Below are positions 38,531 to 47,587 of a DNA stretch of 64,000 bases, piece after piece (position 1 is the stretch's first letter; every line of letters begins with the position of its first letter). Where the stretch lies: contig JAGAWT010000007.1 of the NCBI GenBank assembly GCA_018110985.1, forward strand, positions 1 through 64,000, written 5' to 3'. Source of the DNA: Oscillospiraceae bacterium. GTDB lineage: Bacteria; Bacillota; Clostridia; Oscillospirales; Ruminococcaceae. The notes under the pieces are model-generated. The model did not search any database, was not told the origin of the DNA, and was given only the letters and a program-made list of their open reading frames with translations. Position numbers and translations under genes: made by a program.

Positions 38531-40015
38531 ATGAACAAGAGAATTTTCAGCACGGTGTGCGGTGTGGTGCTGGCAGCATCACTCTTCACGGCTTGCGGCG
38601 GCACAGCACCCGCAGGCTCATCCGACAGCGGCAACGCAGGTGCGGCTGACAGCAATGCGAACGCAGGCAGCGATGCAGCGGCTCCCGCTGCGAGCAGCAG
38701 CGGATTCAAGCGTATAGCCGATATCGACGCTGCGGCTCTCAAGGGCACTTCCATCACCCTCTACACCCACGGCGGCAACAGAGTCCTGGGTGAGGAGAAG
38801 AAAGATGAGAACGGCAACACCTACCGTGATGAATCCTACGCTTACATGAAGCACGTTGCCGAGAGATTTGAGGAAGAGTACGGCATCCATGTTGATCTTC
38901 AGGTAAATTCCACCGAGGACGATATCAGACCTCTCCTCCAGACCAACGACCCCGGCATCGACATCTATACATCTCCCAACTGGAGCATTGAGGAATGGCA
39001 GCAGTATGCTATCCCTTACTGCACTCTTGACGAGGCTAAGGAGCTTTACGGCGACTATGCCACCACCATGGTGAACGACGGTACCAATGTTTACTCCCTC
39101 ATGCCCGCAAAGACCTACAACAACGCTGTTGTTTACAACGAGGAGACCATCAAGAAGGTGGGCTACGACAGCATCCCCACTACTCAGGCTGAGTTTGAGA
39201 ACCTCTGCCAGGCTCTCCGTGATGCAGGCATAGACCCCATCGCAATGCACAGAGTTGAGAACTGGCCTCTGTCCACCATCAACGATTTTGCAAACTATGT
39301 TGCAGGCTCTAATGATGCTTATCCTTCCATGCTCAAGTCCGATGAGCCTTTCAGCGAGTCTCACCCCATGGGCAAGACCATAAGGATGTACACCGACTGG
39401 AAGTCCAGAGGCTTCTTTGAGGCTGATACCTATACCGACTTCGGGGTTGCCATGGACGTTGTGGGCAACGGCAAGGCAGGTATGATGCTCTTCGGCGCAT
39501 GGGTAGTTCCCCAGATCCAGGGCCGCTGCCCCGAGGGAACAGATCCCTCCGTTATCAAGTTCGCTCCCGCACCCGATTTCGGCAAGGGTCAGTATGTAAT
39601 GGCTTCTGCTGCGGACGGCTACTCCATTTCCAAGGGCTGCGACAATGTTGACGCTGCAAGACTCTTCATAGAGTATATGTCCGAGGATGCACAGTATCTG
39701 GCAGACAGCGGCTACATCGCAAACAAGAAGGGCGTTGAGCCTATAGTTCCTCCTCTGTATGACATCATCGACAAGGCAGTTGAGGCAGGCACCTGCAAGG
39801 TACTTTACACCTACGCTACCGACCAGAACTCCATCAACAACGAGAATGTCCTCACCGAGGCTAACCTCCTTGCAGATGTGAAGTATGCCGGCAACCTCTT
39901 CGACGCACTTGATGTTACCAAGCAGCCCGACTGGTCAGCTTACGATGCACAGGTAGAAAAGCAGAACAAGGCTTATGTTGAGGCAAGAGAAGACCTTGGC
40001 GTTTCATGGCAGTGA
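38531..40015 (+). CDS. Sugar ABC transporter substrate-binding lipoprotein (importer 2)
   Basis: 494 residues. The start at ATG 38531 has CAGGAGGAAAAG upstream; an in-frame ATG at 38468 overlaps the palindrome and is rejected. The lipoprotein signal ends at FTACGG and is followed by an Ala/Gly/Ser/Asp linker. The mature part is a family 1 extracellular solute-binding fold (TSPNWSIEEWQQYA, WPLSTINDFANYVAGS). As in importer 1, a hairpin follows the gene and no ATPase is encoded. The sugar is unknown; the nearby mannanase at 49-50 kb makes manno-oligosaccharides one possibility. Confidence 0.85.
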   Translation: MNKRIFSTVCGVVLAASLFTACGGTAPAGSSDSGNAGAADSNANAGSDAAAPAASSSGFKRIADIDAAALKGTSITLYTHGGNRVLGEEKKDENGNTYRDESYAYMKHVAERFEEEYGIHVDLQVNSTEDDIRPLLQTNDPGIDIYTSPNWSIEEWQQYAIPYCTLDEAKELYGDYATTMVNDGTNVYSLMPAKTYNNAVVYNEETIKKVGYDSIPTTQAEFENLCQALRDAGIDPIAMHRVENWPLSTINDFANYVAGSNDAYPSMLKSDEPFSESHPMGKTIRMYTDWKSRGFFEADTYTDFGVAMDVVGNGKAGMMLFGAWVVPQIQGRCPEGTDPSVIKFAPAPDFGKGQYVMASAADGYSISKGCDNVDAARLFIEYMSEDAQYLADSGYIANKKGVEPIVPPLYDIIDKAVEAGTCKVLYTYATDQNSINNENVLTEANLLADVKYAGNLFDALDVTKQPDWSAYDAQVEKQNKAYVEAREDLGVSWQ

Positions 40016-40068
40016 TGTCTCCGTGACCGGGAACTGCACAACAGATAAGATCTAAGCAGTACGCTCTT

Positions 40069-40097
40069 CGGGGTAAGAACAGGTTCTTACCCCGTTT
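40069..40097 (+). terminator. Hairpin between binding protein and permeases of importer 2
   Basis: Stem CGGGGTAAGAAC (40069-40080) with GTTCTTACCCCG (40083-40094), short TTT tail. It is probably a partial terminator or an mRNA-stabilising hairpin. Confidence 0.65.
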
Positions 40098-40143
40098 ACT
40101 GCACCCGATAAACCGTTAATTTTAACTACCAAAAGGATAAATT

Positions 40144-41001
40144 ATGAAAGAGAAAGACAGAACCAAGCTTATCTTCATAGCTTCCTTCCTTATCCTGCCC
40201 GTCCTGCATCTGATAATTTTCTCCTATGTTCCCATCATAGGAAACCTAATTGTCAGCTTCACGGACTGGAAAGGCTTCGGAGACATGAACTTTGTAGGCA
40301 TCCGCAACTACAAACGACTCTTCACCAACACAGAGTACATCTCTATGTTCAAAAACTGCCTCTGGTACCTTCTTGCCGCCATACCCCAGCTGGTATTCGC
40401 CTTTTTCCTGGCGGTGGTGATAAACGGTAAGTTCAGAGGGCTCAACATTTTCAAGGGTATACTTATCCTCCCCTATCTCCTCAACGGAGTTATCGTATCC
40501 ACTATTTTCATAATCTTCTTCCAGAACAGCGGTTCACTCAATGCTATTCTTGAGATGCTGCACCTGAACGGTCTCCAGCACAAATGGCTCCAGGACCTGA
40601 AGATAGTGAATCCCTCCATCGCATCCATCAGTATCTGGCGCTACTACGGAATGAACTTCATCATGTTCTTCGGGGCTCTGCAGAATATCCCCACGGAGCT
40701 GTATGAAGCCGCTGTTATCGACGGCTGCACCAAGATGCAGGAGATACGCTACATTTCCATACCTTTTATAAAGAGAGTTCTCTTTATAAACATCATCCTC
40801 AGTATCTCCGGTTCCATCCAGGTATTTGAGATACCCTACATCATGCTCAACGGCTCCAACGGAACTCTTACCCCCGTTATCCAGATCCAGCAGAGTATGT
40901 ACGACAACAGGGTCGGCTTTGCGGCAGCACTTTCCGTGCTGGTATTCGTCATCGTTATGATAGTTATCACCGCCCAGCGACTGCTTGTCAAGGACGATTG
41001 A
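40144..41001 (+). CDS. Sugar ABC transporter permease, MalF/UgpA type (importer 2)
   Basis: 285 residues, six predicted helices. The EAA loop is EAAVIDGCTKMQEIRYISIP. ATG 40144 follows AAAGGATAAATT. The downstream permease begins 13 nt after its stop. It is a CUT1 permease. Confidence 0.85.
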   Translation: MKEKDRTKLIFIASFLILPVLHLIIFSYVPIIGNLIVSFTDWKGFGDMNFVGIRNYKRLFTNTEYISMFKNCLWYLLAAIPQLVFAFFLAVVINGKFRGLNIFKGILILPYLLNGVIVSTIFIIFFQNSGSLNAILEMLHLNGLQHKWLQDLKIVNPSIASISIWRYYGMNFIMFFGALQNIPTELYEAAVIDGCTKMQEIRYISIPFIKRVLFINIILSISGSIQVFEIPYIMLNGSNGTLTPVIQIQQSMYDNRVGFAAALSVLVFVIVMIVITAQRLLVKDD

Positions 41002-41014
41002 GGGAGGCACACAT

Positions 41015-41845
41015 ATGATCTACGAAAGCACTTTATACAAAATAGTAAGGTATGTGTTCCTTGTCCTGGCATCGGTCTTTGTACTTGTCCCCCTTGTCCC
41101 TCTTGTCTTCATGGCTTTCAAGAGCGGCAGGGAAATGCAGGAAACATCCGTTCTTACCCCTCCTTCAAACTGGCTCAATTTCTATAATTTCGGATATGCC
41201 ATCGAAAAGGGACATCTGATCAAGGCGTTTATCATCACAGCCATTATCCTTGTCATATCCCTGACTATACAGATCCTTTTGACCTGCATGGTTTCCTATG
41301 TTCTCCACCGCTTTGATTTCAAGCTGAAAAAGGTGGTACGGACAGCCTTTACCCTTACCATGTTCATACCCGTCGTTGCGACCCAGACACTCATTTTCCG
41401 CATGATGCACGCTGTCAAGCTGGTAAACACCATGTGGAGCGTTGTTATCCTCTATTCCGGAGTGGGCATAGTCGGGATATACATCATGCTAAACCTCCTC
41501 GACAATGTTACCCGTGAGATAGATGAGGCCGCATGGATAGACGGCGCTACCTTCCCCTACACCTTCTGGAACATCGTCTTCCCCCTTATGAAGCCCGGGT
41601 GCACGACCCTTCTCATCATCCAGGGCATCGCCCTCTACAACGATTTCTACATTCCCAACCTCTATCTCAACAGGGATGTACAGACCTTCACCATAGCCCT
41701 GTACAAGTTCTACGGCTCCATGTCCACGCCCTTTGAGATCGTTTCTGCGGCTATCATCATCGGCATGATACCCATCCTTATCGTATTCATCGCCCTCCAG
41801 AAATACATTTACAGCGGCATCGCAGCCGGCGCCGTAAAAATGTAG
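41015..41845 (+). CDS. Sugar ABC transporter permease, MalG/UgpE type (importer 2)
   Basis: 276 residues, six helices, EAA loop EAAWIDGATFPYTFWNIVFP. ATG 41015 is preceded by GAGGGAGGC; a TTG-start extension to 40985 inside the previous gene is unlikely. It is the last gene of importer 2. Small hairpins (GTCGGC/GCCGAC, GGGC/GCCC) follow the stop before the terminator. Confidence 0.85.
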   Translation: MIYESTLYKIVRYVFLVLASVFVLVPLVPLVFMAFKSGREMQETSVLTPPSNWLNFYNFGYAIEKGHLIKAFIITAIILVISLTIQILLTCMVSYVLHRFDFKLKKVVRTAFTLTMFIPVVATQTLIFRMMHAVKLVNTMWSVVILYSGVGIVGIYIMLNLLDNVTREIDEAAWIDGATFPYTFWNIVFPLMKPGCTTLLIIQGIALYNDFYIPNLYLNRDVQTFTIALYKFYGSMSTPFEIVSAAIIIGMIPILIVFIALQKYIYSGIAAGAVKM

Positions 41846-41918
41846 GTCGGCACAGCCGACAGCAATCGGGCAGCGCCCGCAGGCAGGGCATTGGATCAGC
41901 TTATCCTCCCCTTAATAA

Positions 41919-41962
41919 ACATACCGCACAGCCATTTCTGCTGTGCGGTATGTTGCTTTTTA
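41919..41962. terminator. Terminator between importer 2 and the Tyr-rich gene
   Basis: 14-bp stem 41919-41932 / 41940-41953 (ACATACCGCACAGC and complement), then TTGCTTTTT. Sequence close to the terminator at 26623. It serves convergent genes. Confidence 0.85.
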
Positions 41963-41979
41963 TGTATTGTTCTGCCTCC

Positions 41980-42405
41980 TTACCATGCAACATTTGAGAT
42001 ATCGTAGCCGTAGGAGATATAGTTACTGCCGCTGATTACGAAGTATCCTATATCATCGCTGTAATATACATATCTGCCGTAGCGGTCCGTACCCTTATAT
42101 ACTGTGATGCAGAAGTCCCATCCGAGATAGATGTAGGAGTCTCCGCCGTTGTAGGAATAATATCCGATCACGGGGTCGTAGAAGATGCTGCCGTAGAACT
42201 CATCCTCGCCCTTGTACTTTACATTTTTATGTCTGTAATAATATCCGTAGCAGTCTTCATAATAGATCGTGTAGTCATTCGAGTTATCATAGGATATGTC
42301 TCCGTATTGATCTATATAAACAGCAGCACCTGCTGTGGAAATTATCGCTGCGGATGCCGCAACTGCTGCTATACCCGCTGTAAGAGCCTTTATCGTGTTT
42401 TTCAT
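41980..42405 (-). CDS. Tyrosine-rich secreted protein of unknown function
   Basis: 141 residues, start at 42405 with GGAGG 7 nt upstream. A clear signal peptide (KALTAGIAAVAASAAIISTAGA) is followed by about 113 residues of which roughly 27 are Tyr, with many Gly and Asp and only two Cys. Repeated Y-x-Y and YY patterns suggest short beta strands. No family was recognised. It might be a cell-wall or matrix protein with surface aromatic residues, as in carbohydrate-binding modules. Confidence 0.7.
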   Translation of the reverse strand: MKNTIKALTAGIAAVAASAAIISTAGAAVYIDQYGDISYDNSNDYTIYYEDCYGYYYRHKNVKYKGEDEFYGSIFYDPVIGYYSYNGGDSYIYLGWDFCITVYKGTDRYGRYVYYSDDIGYFVISGSNYISYGYDISNVAW

Positions 42406-42802
42406 ATTTTTTCCTCCGATTTGTTTTTTGTTTTCCTTTCGGTGATTCAAATATTACCATAAACACGCAGTATATTCAATATCCAATATGTCCGTGATCT
42501 GTAGCGAATACGACACCTGACCGGTCTTGTGTAGCTTAGCTTACGAAAAACGGTGAAATTGTCGGCAGTAAGTGCTGACAGACACTTTGCTGCCTCTATT
42601 CCTTAGTTTTGCGTGATGCTCCGTGAGTGCAGAAGGAGCCCCTGCAAACAGCCGTTGCCGTTTGCAGGGGCACAGTGTTGGGAACGAATATCAGATGCGT
42701 TTATTTTTGAAAATGTCTTACAGGGAACAATCACATGGATATAGCATGGGAGTAACGGGTCGCAGTCGGTCGTACCGACGGGGTCGCAGTCGGTCGTACC
42801 GA
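42406..42802. other. Intergenic region with hairpins and a tandem repeat
   Basis: Contains a 12-bp inverted repeat (GCCCCTGCAAAC 42638-42649 / complement 42660-42671) without a T-run, and two direct copies of a 23-bp unit GGGTCGCAGTCGGTCGTACC GAC (42757-42779, 42781-42803), each holding a small hairpin GTCGGT-CGT-ACCGAC. The second copy ends at the stop codon of the ABC ATPase on the reverse strand. No gene is seen. Confidence 0.6.
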
Positions 42803-43492
42803 CTAATAATCGCCTGCAAACTCCTGCGCTCTTTCAGGGGGTATCAGAAGGGCTGCGCCTTTTTCTATGTGAAGCACCTTTGAAGCCGTTCTTGCCGCAT
42901 TTACTGCAAAATGGGTGGAATATACGATGATCCTGCCCTCTGCCGCCAGCTCTTTGAGGCACTCGCAAAGCCTCCTGCGGTTTTTTGAGTCAAGGCTTGC
43001 CTCGGGCTCGTCAAGTACGACCAGATCCGGCTCGGACACCAGCGCCCGTGCGATGCACACCAGCCTGTATTCACCGCCGCTTATGCGGTCGCAGGCAGTT
43101 CCTGCGAGATCCTTTATCCCCATCCTTTCAAGTGCGGACAAAGCCAGGTCACGATCCTTTTGGGTTGGAGAGGAGAGCTTCCCCAGAAAAGGGGCTCGCC
43201 CCAGGACCACGGCATCAAGGCAGGAAAGGGGCAGGGGAGAGGCGGAAAGCTGCGCAACAAAGGAAATGCGGGGGATGCCGTCCCCCGTGAGCTCCCTTTC
43301 TCCCGAAAGGGGTGCAGCGGCTCCCGAAAGGCATCTCAGAAGGGTGCTCTTTCCGCTGCCGTTGTCTCCCGTGACCGCCAGTATGTCTCCGCTTTCAAGC
43401 TCGAAGGAAACGCCCCGGAGTATCTCCTTTACTGCACCTTTTTTATCACTGTAGCCACAGGAAAGGTCTTTTGCTGTCAGTTTTCTATCCAT
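42803..43492 (-). CDS. ABC transporter ATP-binding protein, FecE/BtuD type
   Basis: 229 residues. Walker A GDNGSGKSTLL, signature ISGGEYRLVCIARAL (SGGE in place of SGGQ), Walker B LVVLDEP and the switch His in YSTHFA. It drives uptake of iron-siderophore, heme or cobalamin with the FecCD-type permease that overlaps it by 8 bp. No binding-protein gene is in the window. Confidence 0.85.
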   Translation of the reverse strand: MDRKLTAKDLSCGYSDKKGAVKEILRGVSFELESGDILAVTGDNGSGKSTLLRCLSGAAAPLSGERELTGDGIPRISFVAQLSASPLPLSCLDAVVLGRAPFLGKLSSPTQKDRDLALSALERMGIKDLAGTACDRISGGEYRLVCIARALVSEPDLVVLDEPEASLDSKNRRRLCECLKELAAEGRIIVYSTHFAVNAARTASKVLHIEKGAALLIPPERAQEFAGDY

Positions 43493-44459
43493 TGCTTCTC
43501 ATTTTCCCCAGTATCAGCAGGAACACGGGGGCTCCCGCCAGGGCGGTTATCACGGAAAGGGGTATCTCCGAAGCGGTAAGGCAGCGGGCAAGGGTATCTG
43601 CCAGTATCATCATGCCGCCTCCCGCAAAGAGGGATGCGGGGATGACGGCAGAGTTGTCCGCACCCCAAAGGGCTCTCACCATATGAGGCACCAGAAGACC
43701 TACCCAGCCTACAAGACCGCACATTGACACCACAGCCGCCGATACCAGTGACACACACAGCATAACAACGGCTCTCAGGATGTGGGGGCGCTCTCCCATG
43801 GCTCTGCATTCCTCATCCGGCAGCATCAGCAGGTTTATCCTCCACCGCAGAAGGATGAGCACGCCCGCACCTAATATTATAAAGGGGGCTCCTGCGGCTA
43901 TGGTGCGGACATTTGCCCTTGCCATGCTCCCCATGAGCCAGAAGGTGATGGCGGGCAGCTCGTCCATGGGATCCGCTATGTACTTTACAGCCGACACCAG
44001 AGCATTGAAAACGCTTGATATGACCATCCCCAGCAGCACCGTTCCCATGATGCTCCTTTTTTTTATCCCGCTTATCATAACGGGGATGCACACCGCCACG
44101 CCGAAGGCAAGGGCGGAAAGCTGGACTCCCCCCGCACCTGCCCCCATGAGCATTGCCAGTGCTGCACCGAAGGAGGCGGCAGAGGAGATGCCTATGGTAT
44201 CCGGGGCTGCCAGAGGATTAAAAAAAAGGCTCTGCATGGACACCCCTGCCACAGACAGTCCGCCGCCCGCCAAAAAGGCCAGTACCATACGGGGCAGTCG
44301 GATATTGAAGACTACGGTGCGTACCGCCTTTTCGGCATCCCCGCCGGAAAGGAGCTCCCACAGATCGGACAGGGTGACGGTGTACCGCCCCACGCAGAGG
44401 GAGAACACTCCCACTGCCAGCGGGAACAGCACAAGAAGAAGGTTCTTTAACTTTTTCAT
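43485..44459 (-). CDS. FecCD-type ABC transporter permease
   Basis: 324 residues with about nine or ten helices. Family motifs are RLPRMVLAFLAGGGLSVAGV and NPLAAPDTIGISSAASFGA, and GLVGWVGLLVPHMVR in the second half. Start ATG 44459 fits the family N-terminus (MKKLKN); its ribosome site is weak, and an upstream start inside nrdR (44537) would add an implausible tail. It lies 58 nt after nrdR and may share its transcript. It imports chelated iron or a corrinoid. Confidence 0.85.
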   Translation of the reverse strand: MKKLKNLLLVLFPLAVGVFSLCVGRYTVTLSDLWELLSGGDAEKAVRTVVFNIRLPRMVLAFLAGGGLSVAGVSMQSLFFNPLAAPDTIGISSAASFGAALAMLMGAGAGGVQLSALAFGVAVCIPVMISGIKKRSIMGTVLLGMVISSVFNALVSAVKYIADPMDELPAITFWLMGSMARANVRTIAAGAPFIILGAGVLILLRWRINLLMLPDEECRAMGERPHILRAVVMLCVSLVSAAVVSMCGLVGWVGLLVPHMVRALWGADNSAVIPASLFAGGGMMILADTLARCLTASEIPLSVITALAGAPVFLLILGKMRSNG

Positions 44460-44476
44460 AATACACGGATAAAATC

Positions 44477-44505
44477 TTGACAAAAAAGTTCGGATATGAT
44501 AGAAT
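44477..44505 (+). promoter_or_regulatory. Forward promoter facing into nrdR (antisense)
   Basis: TTGACA 44477-44482, 17-nt spacer, TAGAAT 44500-44505. It points right, whereas nrdR and the permease run left. A transcript would be antisense to all of nrdR and reach the carboxypeptidase gene at 45073. Confidence 0.6.
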
Positions 44506-44517
44506 GTAAAACAGGCG

Positions 44518-44973
44518 TTACTTTTTCTGCACATCATCTGTGCGGAGGAGCTCTATGGTCTCAAGGAAACGCTCAACGCTGTCAAATTCCTTGTTTACGG
44601 ACGCAAAGCGCACATAGGCGACGCTGTCCAGCTTTTTCAGCTTTTCAAGGGCTATGTCGCTTATCTGGGCTGTGGAGATCTGACCCATGGGAAAAGCAAG
44701 GCTTTCTATCTCATCAGCGATCCTCACTATCTCCTGACCGGAGACAGGACGCTTTTTCACCGCAAAGGACAGCCCTCTTATGAGTTTTGCCTTGTCAAAG
44801 GGCTCGTAGGTGTTGTTCTTTTTCAGCACCAGAAGCTCGGGCCGCTCAATGCTCTCATAGGTGGTAAAGCGTTTGCCGCAGACTGTGCATATCCTCCTGC
44901 GGCGCTGCTTGCCCTCGTTGAATCTGGAATCTATGACCTTTGTATCCTCGTAATCGCAGTACGGACAGCGCAT
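44518..44973 (-). CDS. nrdR: Transcriptional repressor NrdR
   Basis: 151 residues, the usual length. The zinc ribbon is CPYCDYEDTKVIDSR ... RRRRICTVCGKRFTTYE, followed by an ATP-cone domain. It represses ribonucleotide reductase genes when dATP is bound. ATG 44973 has AAGGGAGA upstream. It has a perfect promoter of its own, and its 3' end faces an antisense promoter. Confidence 0.95.
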   Translation of the reverse strand: MRCPYCDYEDTKVIDSRFNEGKQRRRRICTVCGKRFTTYESIERPELLVLKKNNTYEPFDKAKLIRGLSFAVKKRPVSGQEIVRIADEIESLAFPMGQISTAQISDIALEKLKKLDSVAYVRFASVNKEFDSVERFLETIELLRTDDVQKK

Positions 44974-45016
44974 GATCTGTTCTCCCTTCTGTATTCCGTA
45001 GATGTCCCGTATTATG

Positions 45017-45045
45017 ATTATAAGGCAAAAATCAATAAATGTCAA
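45017..45045 (-). promoter_or_regulatory. Promoter of nrdR
   Basis: Reverse strand TTGACA (45040-45045), 17-nt spacer, TATAAT (45017-45022): perfect consensus. Confidence 0.85.
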
Positions 45046-45072
45046 GCGGTTATCCTACCGCAGGAGCTGCAT

Positions 45073-45975
45073 ATGAAAACTAACGGCGTAAAAATTTTCG
45101 CCTGCTATACCATAGTCCTGTTTCTGTGCGTGCTGGGGCTGTCAAAGCTCTTTGTGAAGGCTGCTCCCGCCGCTGAGCCCCCGGTCGTGTCCGAACCTGC
45201 AGATGTTGTGGCGGAGCCGGAGGTAAAGGAGATCCTCCCCGAAAAGGATCCCCCCGAGGCGGACAATACATGGGCTGTGTTCCTTGTCAACCAGAAGAAC
45301 GGTCTCCCCGCCGATTACGGCGATAACCTTGAAACTGCACTGGTATATGAATCCTACAGGGATTACTATATGGATGCAAGAGTGCAGAAGTATGTGACAC
45401 AGATGTTTGAGGATGCCCAGGAAGCAGGCATAGACCTGGTAATGGTCTCCGCATACAGAGATGTGGAACAGCAGGAGAGGAATTTCCGCAGCAGTGTGCA
45501 GGACCGCATAGACAACAGGGGCATGACCGAGGAAGAAGCCTACGAGGACACTCTTTCCGAGGTGGCGCCCGCAGGTCACAGCGAGCACAACAGCGGTCTT
45601 GCGGCAGATATAATGGTATCCTACATGACCGATATGTCCGATGACGGCTTCAAGGACACCGAAGCCTATGAATGGCTGAAGGAGCACTGTGCGGACTACG
45701 GCTTTGTGGTTCGCTACCCGGAGGGGAAGACCCGTGTCACGGGCTACAAGTTTGAGCCCTGGCACTACCGCTTTGTGGGAAAGTATTATGCAAGGTACAT
45801 GACCGAAAAGGGCATAACTCTGGAGGAGCTCTTTGAAGAAAAGCACTGGCTGGACGAAGAGGGCAGAGCCATATACCACAACTTCACCGACACTGCGGAA
45901 GGACCCGCAGCGGAAAGCACTGTCACCGAAAACACGGGTGAAGAGGATCCCGAAAGATCATCCGACGATATATAA
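45073..45975 (+). CDS. D-alanyl-D-alanine carboxypeptidase, VanY/M15 family
   Basis: 300 residues: an N-terminal membrane anchor ([20 protein letters not shown]), a Pro/Glu-rich linker, then the M15 zinc peptidase domain with [11 protein letters not shown] (the SxHxxGxAxD motif) and EPWHYRFVG, which supply the zinc ligands and the catalytic acid. It trims the terminal D-Ala of peptidoglycan stem peptides outside the membrane. No van cluster is nearby, so it is cell-wall maintenance, not glycopeptide resistance. CAGGAG precedes ATG 45073. It is followed by glyA after 35 nt; its own promoter may be the distant one at 44477. Confidence 0.85.
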   Translation: MKTNGVKIFACYTIVLFLCVLGLSKLFVKAAPAAEPPVVSEPADVVAEPEVKEILPEKDPPEADNTWAVFLVNQKNGLPADYGDNLETALVYESYRDYYMDARVQKYVTQMFEDAQEAGIDLVMVSAYRDVEQQERNFRSSVQDRIDNRGMTEEEAYEDTLSEVAPAGHSEHNSGLAADIMVSYMTDMSDDGFKDTEAYEWLKEHCADYGFVVRYPEGKTRVTGYKFEPWHYRFVGKYYARYMTEKGITLEELFEEKHWLDEEGRAIYHNFTDTAEGPAAESTVTENTGEEDPERSSDDI

Positions 45976-46010
45976 ATCAAAACAGATCATCAAAAAAGGA
46001 GAAGATCAAA

Positions 46011-47264
46011 ATGTACGAAAACATCATTGACACCATCGGCTTTATCAAGGGCGTTGACAAGGAAGTGGGGGATGCCATGGCTCTTGAGCTTGCAAGGCAG
46101 AAAAGGAACCTGGAGCTCATCGCCAGCGAGAATATCGTTTCTCCCGCAGTAATGGCTGCCATGGGCAGCGTCCTCACCAACAAGTATGCCGAGGGCTATC
46201 CCGGAAAGCGCTACTACGGCGGATGTGTGGATGTGGACATAGTGGAGAACATAGCCATAGACCGTGCAAAGAAGCTCTTCGGTGCAAAGTTCGCCAATGT
46301 ACAGCCCCATTCCGGAGCACAGGCAAACACGGCAGTGTACTTCTCTCTCCTGCAGCCGGGTGATACGGTAATGGGCATGAGCCTTGCAAACGGCGGTCAC
46401 CTGACCCACGGCTCACCCGTGAACATTTCCGGAAAGTACTTCAATTTCGTTTCCTACGGTCTGGGTGCCGATGAAAAGATGGACTACGACGAGATCGAGA
46501 AGATGGCAAAGGAGAACAAGCCCAAGCTGATAGTTGCAGGTGCTTCCGCTTATCCCCGTGTAATAGATTTTGAGAGACTGGCAGATATCGCCCACAGCGT
46601 TGGCGCTCTCCTTATGGTGGATATGGCTCATATCGCAGGTCTTGTGGCAGCGGGCGTGCATCCCTCTCCCGTGCCCTATGCGGATATCACCACCACCACC
46701 ACCCACAAGACCCTCAGAGGACCCAGAGGCGGTCTTATCCTCACCAATGACGAGGAGCTGGCAAAGGGCATAAACAAGGCTATATTCCCCGGCACACAGG
46801 GCGGCCCTCTCATGCATGTCATAGCTGCAAAGGCTGTTTGCTTCGGCGAGGCTCTCAAGCCCGAATTCAAGGAATACGGCAAAAAGGTTGTAGAGAATGC
46901 CCAGGCTCTTGCAAAGGGACTTCTCAGCCGTGGATTCAATCTGGTCTCCGGCGGCACGGACAATCACCTCATGCTTGTGGATCTTCGTCCCTTCGACATC
47001 ACAGGCAAGGAATTCGAGCACAGGCTGGATGAGGTGTATATCACCGTCAACAAGAATGCTATACCCAACGATCCTCAGAAGCCTTTCGTTACGAGCGGCA
47101 TCAGAGTAGGTACTCCTGCTGTCACCACAAGAGGCCTTGACACCTCCGACATGGACAAGATAGCAGAGTTCATGTACCTCACCGCCAAGGATTTTGAAAA
47201 CTCAGCCGATGCCATCCGTGCAGGCGTGGAAGAGATTTGCAAGGCTCATCCCCTCTATGAGTGA
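46011..47264 (+). CDS. glyA: Serine hydroxymethyltransferase
   Basis: 417 residues. The PLP lysine lies in [28 protein letters not shown] and [15 protein letters not shown] near the N-terminus are family signatures. It interconverts serine and glycine with tetrahydrofolate. AAAAAAGGAGAAG precedes ATG 46011. No anomaly. Confidence 0.95.
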   Translation: MYENIIDTIGFIKGVDKEVGDAMALELARQKRNLELIASENIVSPAVMAAMGSVLTNKYAEGYPGKRYYGGCVDVDIVENIAIDRAKKLFGAKFANVQPHSGAQANTAVYFSLLQPGDTVMGMSLANGGHLTHGSPVNISGKYFNFVSYGLGADEKMDYDEIEKMAKENKPKLIVAGASAYPRVIDFERLADIAHSVGALLMVDMAHIAGLVAAGVHPSPVPYADITTTTTHKTLRGPRGGLILTNDEELAKGINKAIFPGTQGGPLMHVIAAKAVCFGEALKPEFKEYGKKVVENAQALAKGLLSRGFNLVSGGTDNHLMLVDLRPFDITGKEFEHRLDEVYITVNKNAIPNDPQKPFVTSGIRVGTPAVTTRGLDTSDMDKIAEFMYLTAKDFENSADAIRAGVEEICKAHPLYE

Positions 47265-47284
47265 TAAAGATATCAGATGATAAC

Positions 47285-47346
47285 TCAGCCGTCCCTGCTG
47301 CAGCCTTGTCGGTTCGTAACAGGGACAGCTTTTTTGCCGTGGTAAA
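47285..47346 (+). terminator. Terminator of glyA
   Basis: GTCCCTG (47291-47297) pairs with CAGGGAC (47330-47336), extended by AGC/GCT, then TTTTTT. The loop is long (32 nt). Confidence 0.65.
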
Positions 47347-47372
47347 ACAGATACAGTTCATTGGGGGTGTAA

Positions 47373-47582
47373 TACTGATCCGTCCCCCGATGCACAGACG
47401 ATCTACAAGCTTCATACTAATTCTTCCTCGATGTATAGACGATCTCCAAGCCTCAAATCCCTTATATTCAAGCATTTGCGGCTTGTTTCTTGTCTATGCA
47501 TCGGTCAGAGATTAGTATCAGATTCCTTATGCCCAAGCATTTTGCGGCTTGTTTCTTGTCTGTACATCGGTCAGGGTCAGCA
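47373..47582 (+). mobile_element. MITE-like element, copy E-prime, interrupted by copy E
   Basis: Left part 47373-47414 and right part about 47521-47582 together make one diverged element of about 105 bp. Flanks are TAA on both sides (47370-47372 and 47583-47585), a perfect target duplication. The right end lies only 5 nt before the start codon of the next gene. Confidence 0.75.
47415..47517 (+). mobile_element. MITE-like element, copy E (nested)
   Basis: Full 103-bp copy, near identical to copy A, inserted in the middle of copy E-prime. It is flanked by TCA on both sides (47412-47414 and 47518-47520); the uninterrupted element has a single TCA there. This is direct evidence of transposition. 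Confidence 0.85.
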
Positions 47583-47587
47583 TAAAA

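Noticed and set aside
42803-44459. Assignment of the ABC importer to cobalamin or to siderophores
   Set aside because: Sequence motifs are common to FecCD and BtuCD; no binding protein or riboswitch is present to decide.
45073-45975. Glycopeptide resistance (vanY) cluster
   Set aside because: No vanHAX, vanX or two-component genes nearby; M15 carboxypeptidases are normal cell-wall enzymes.
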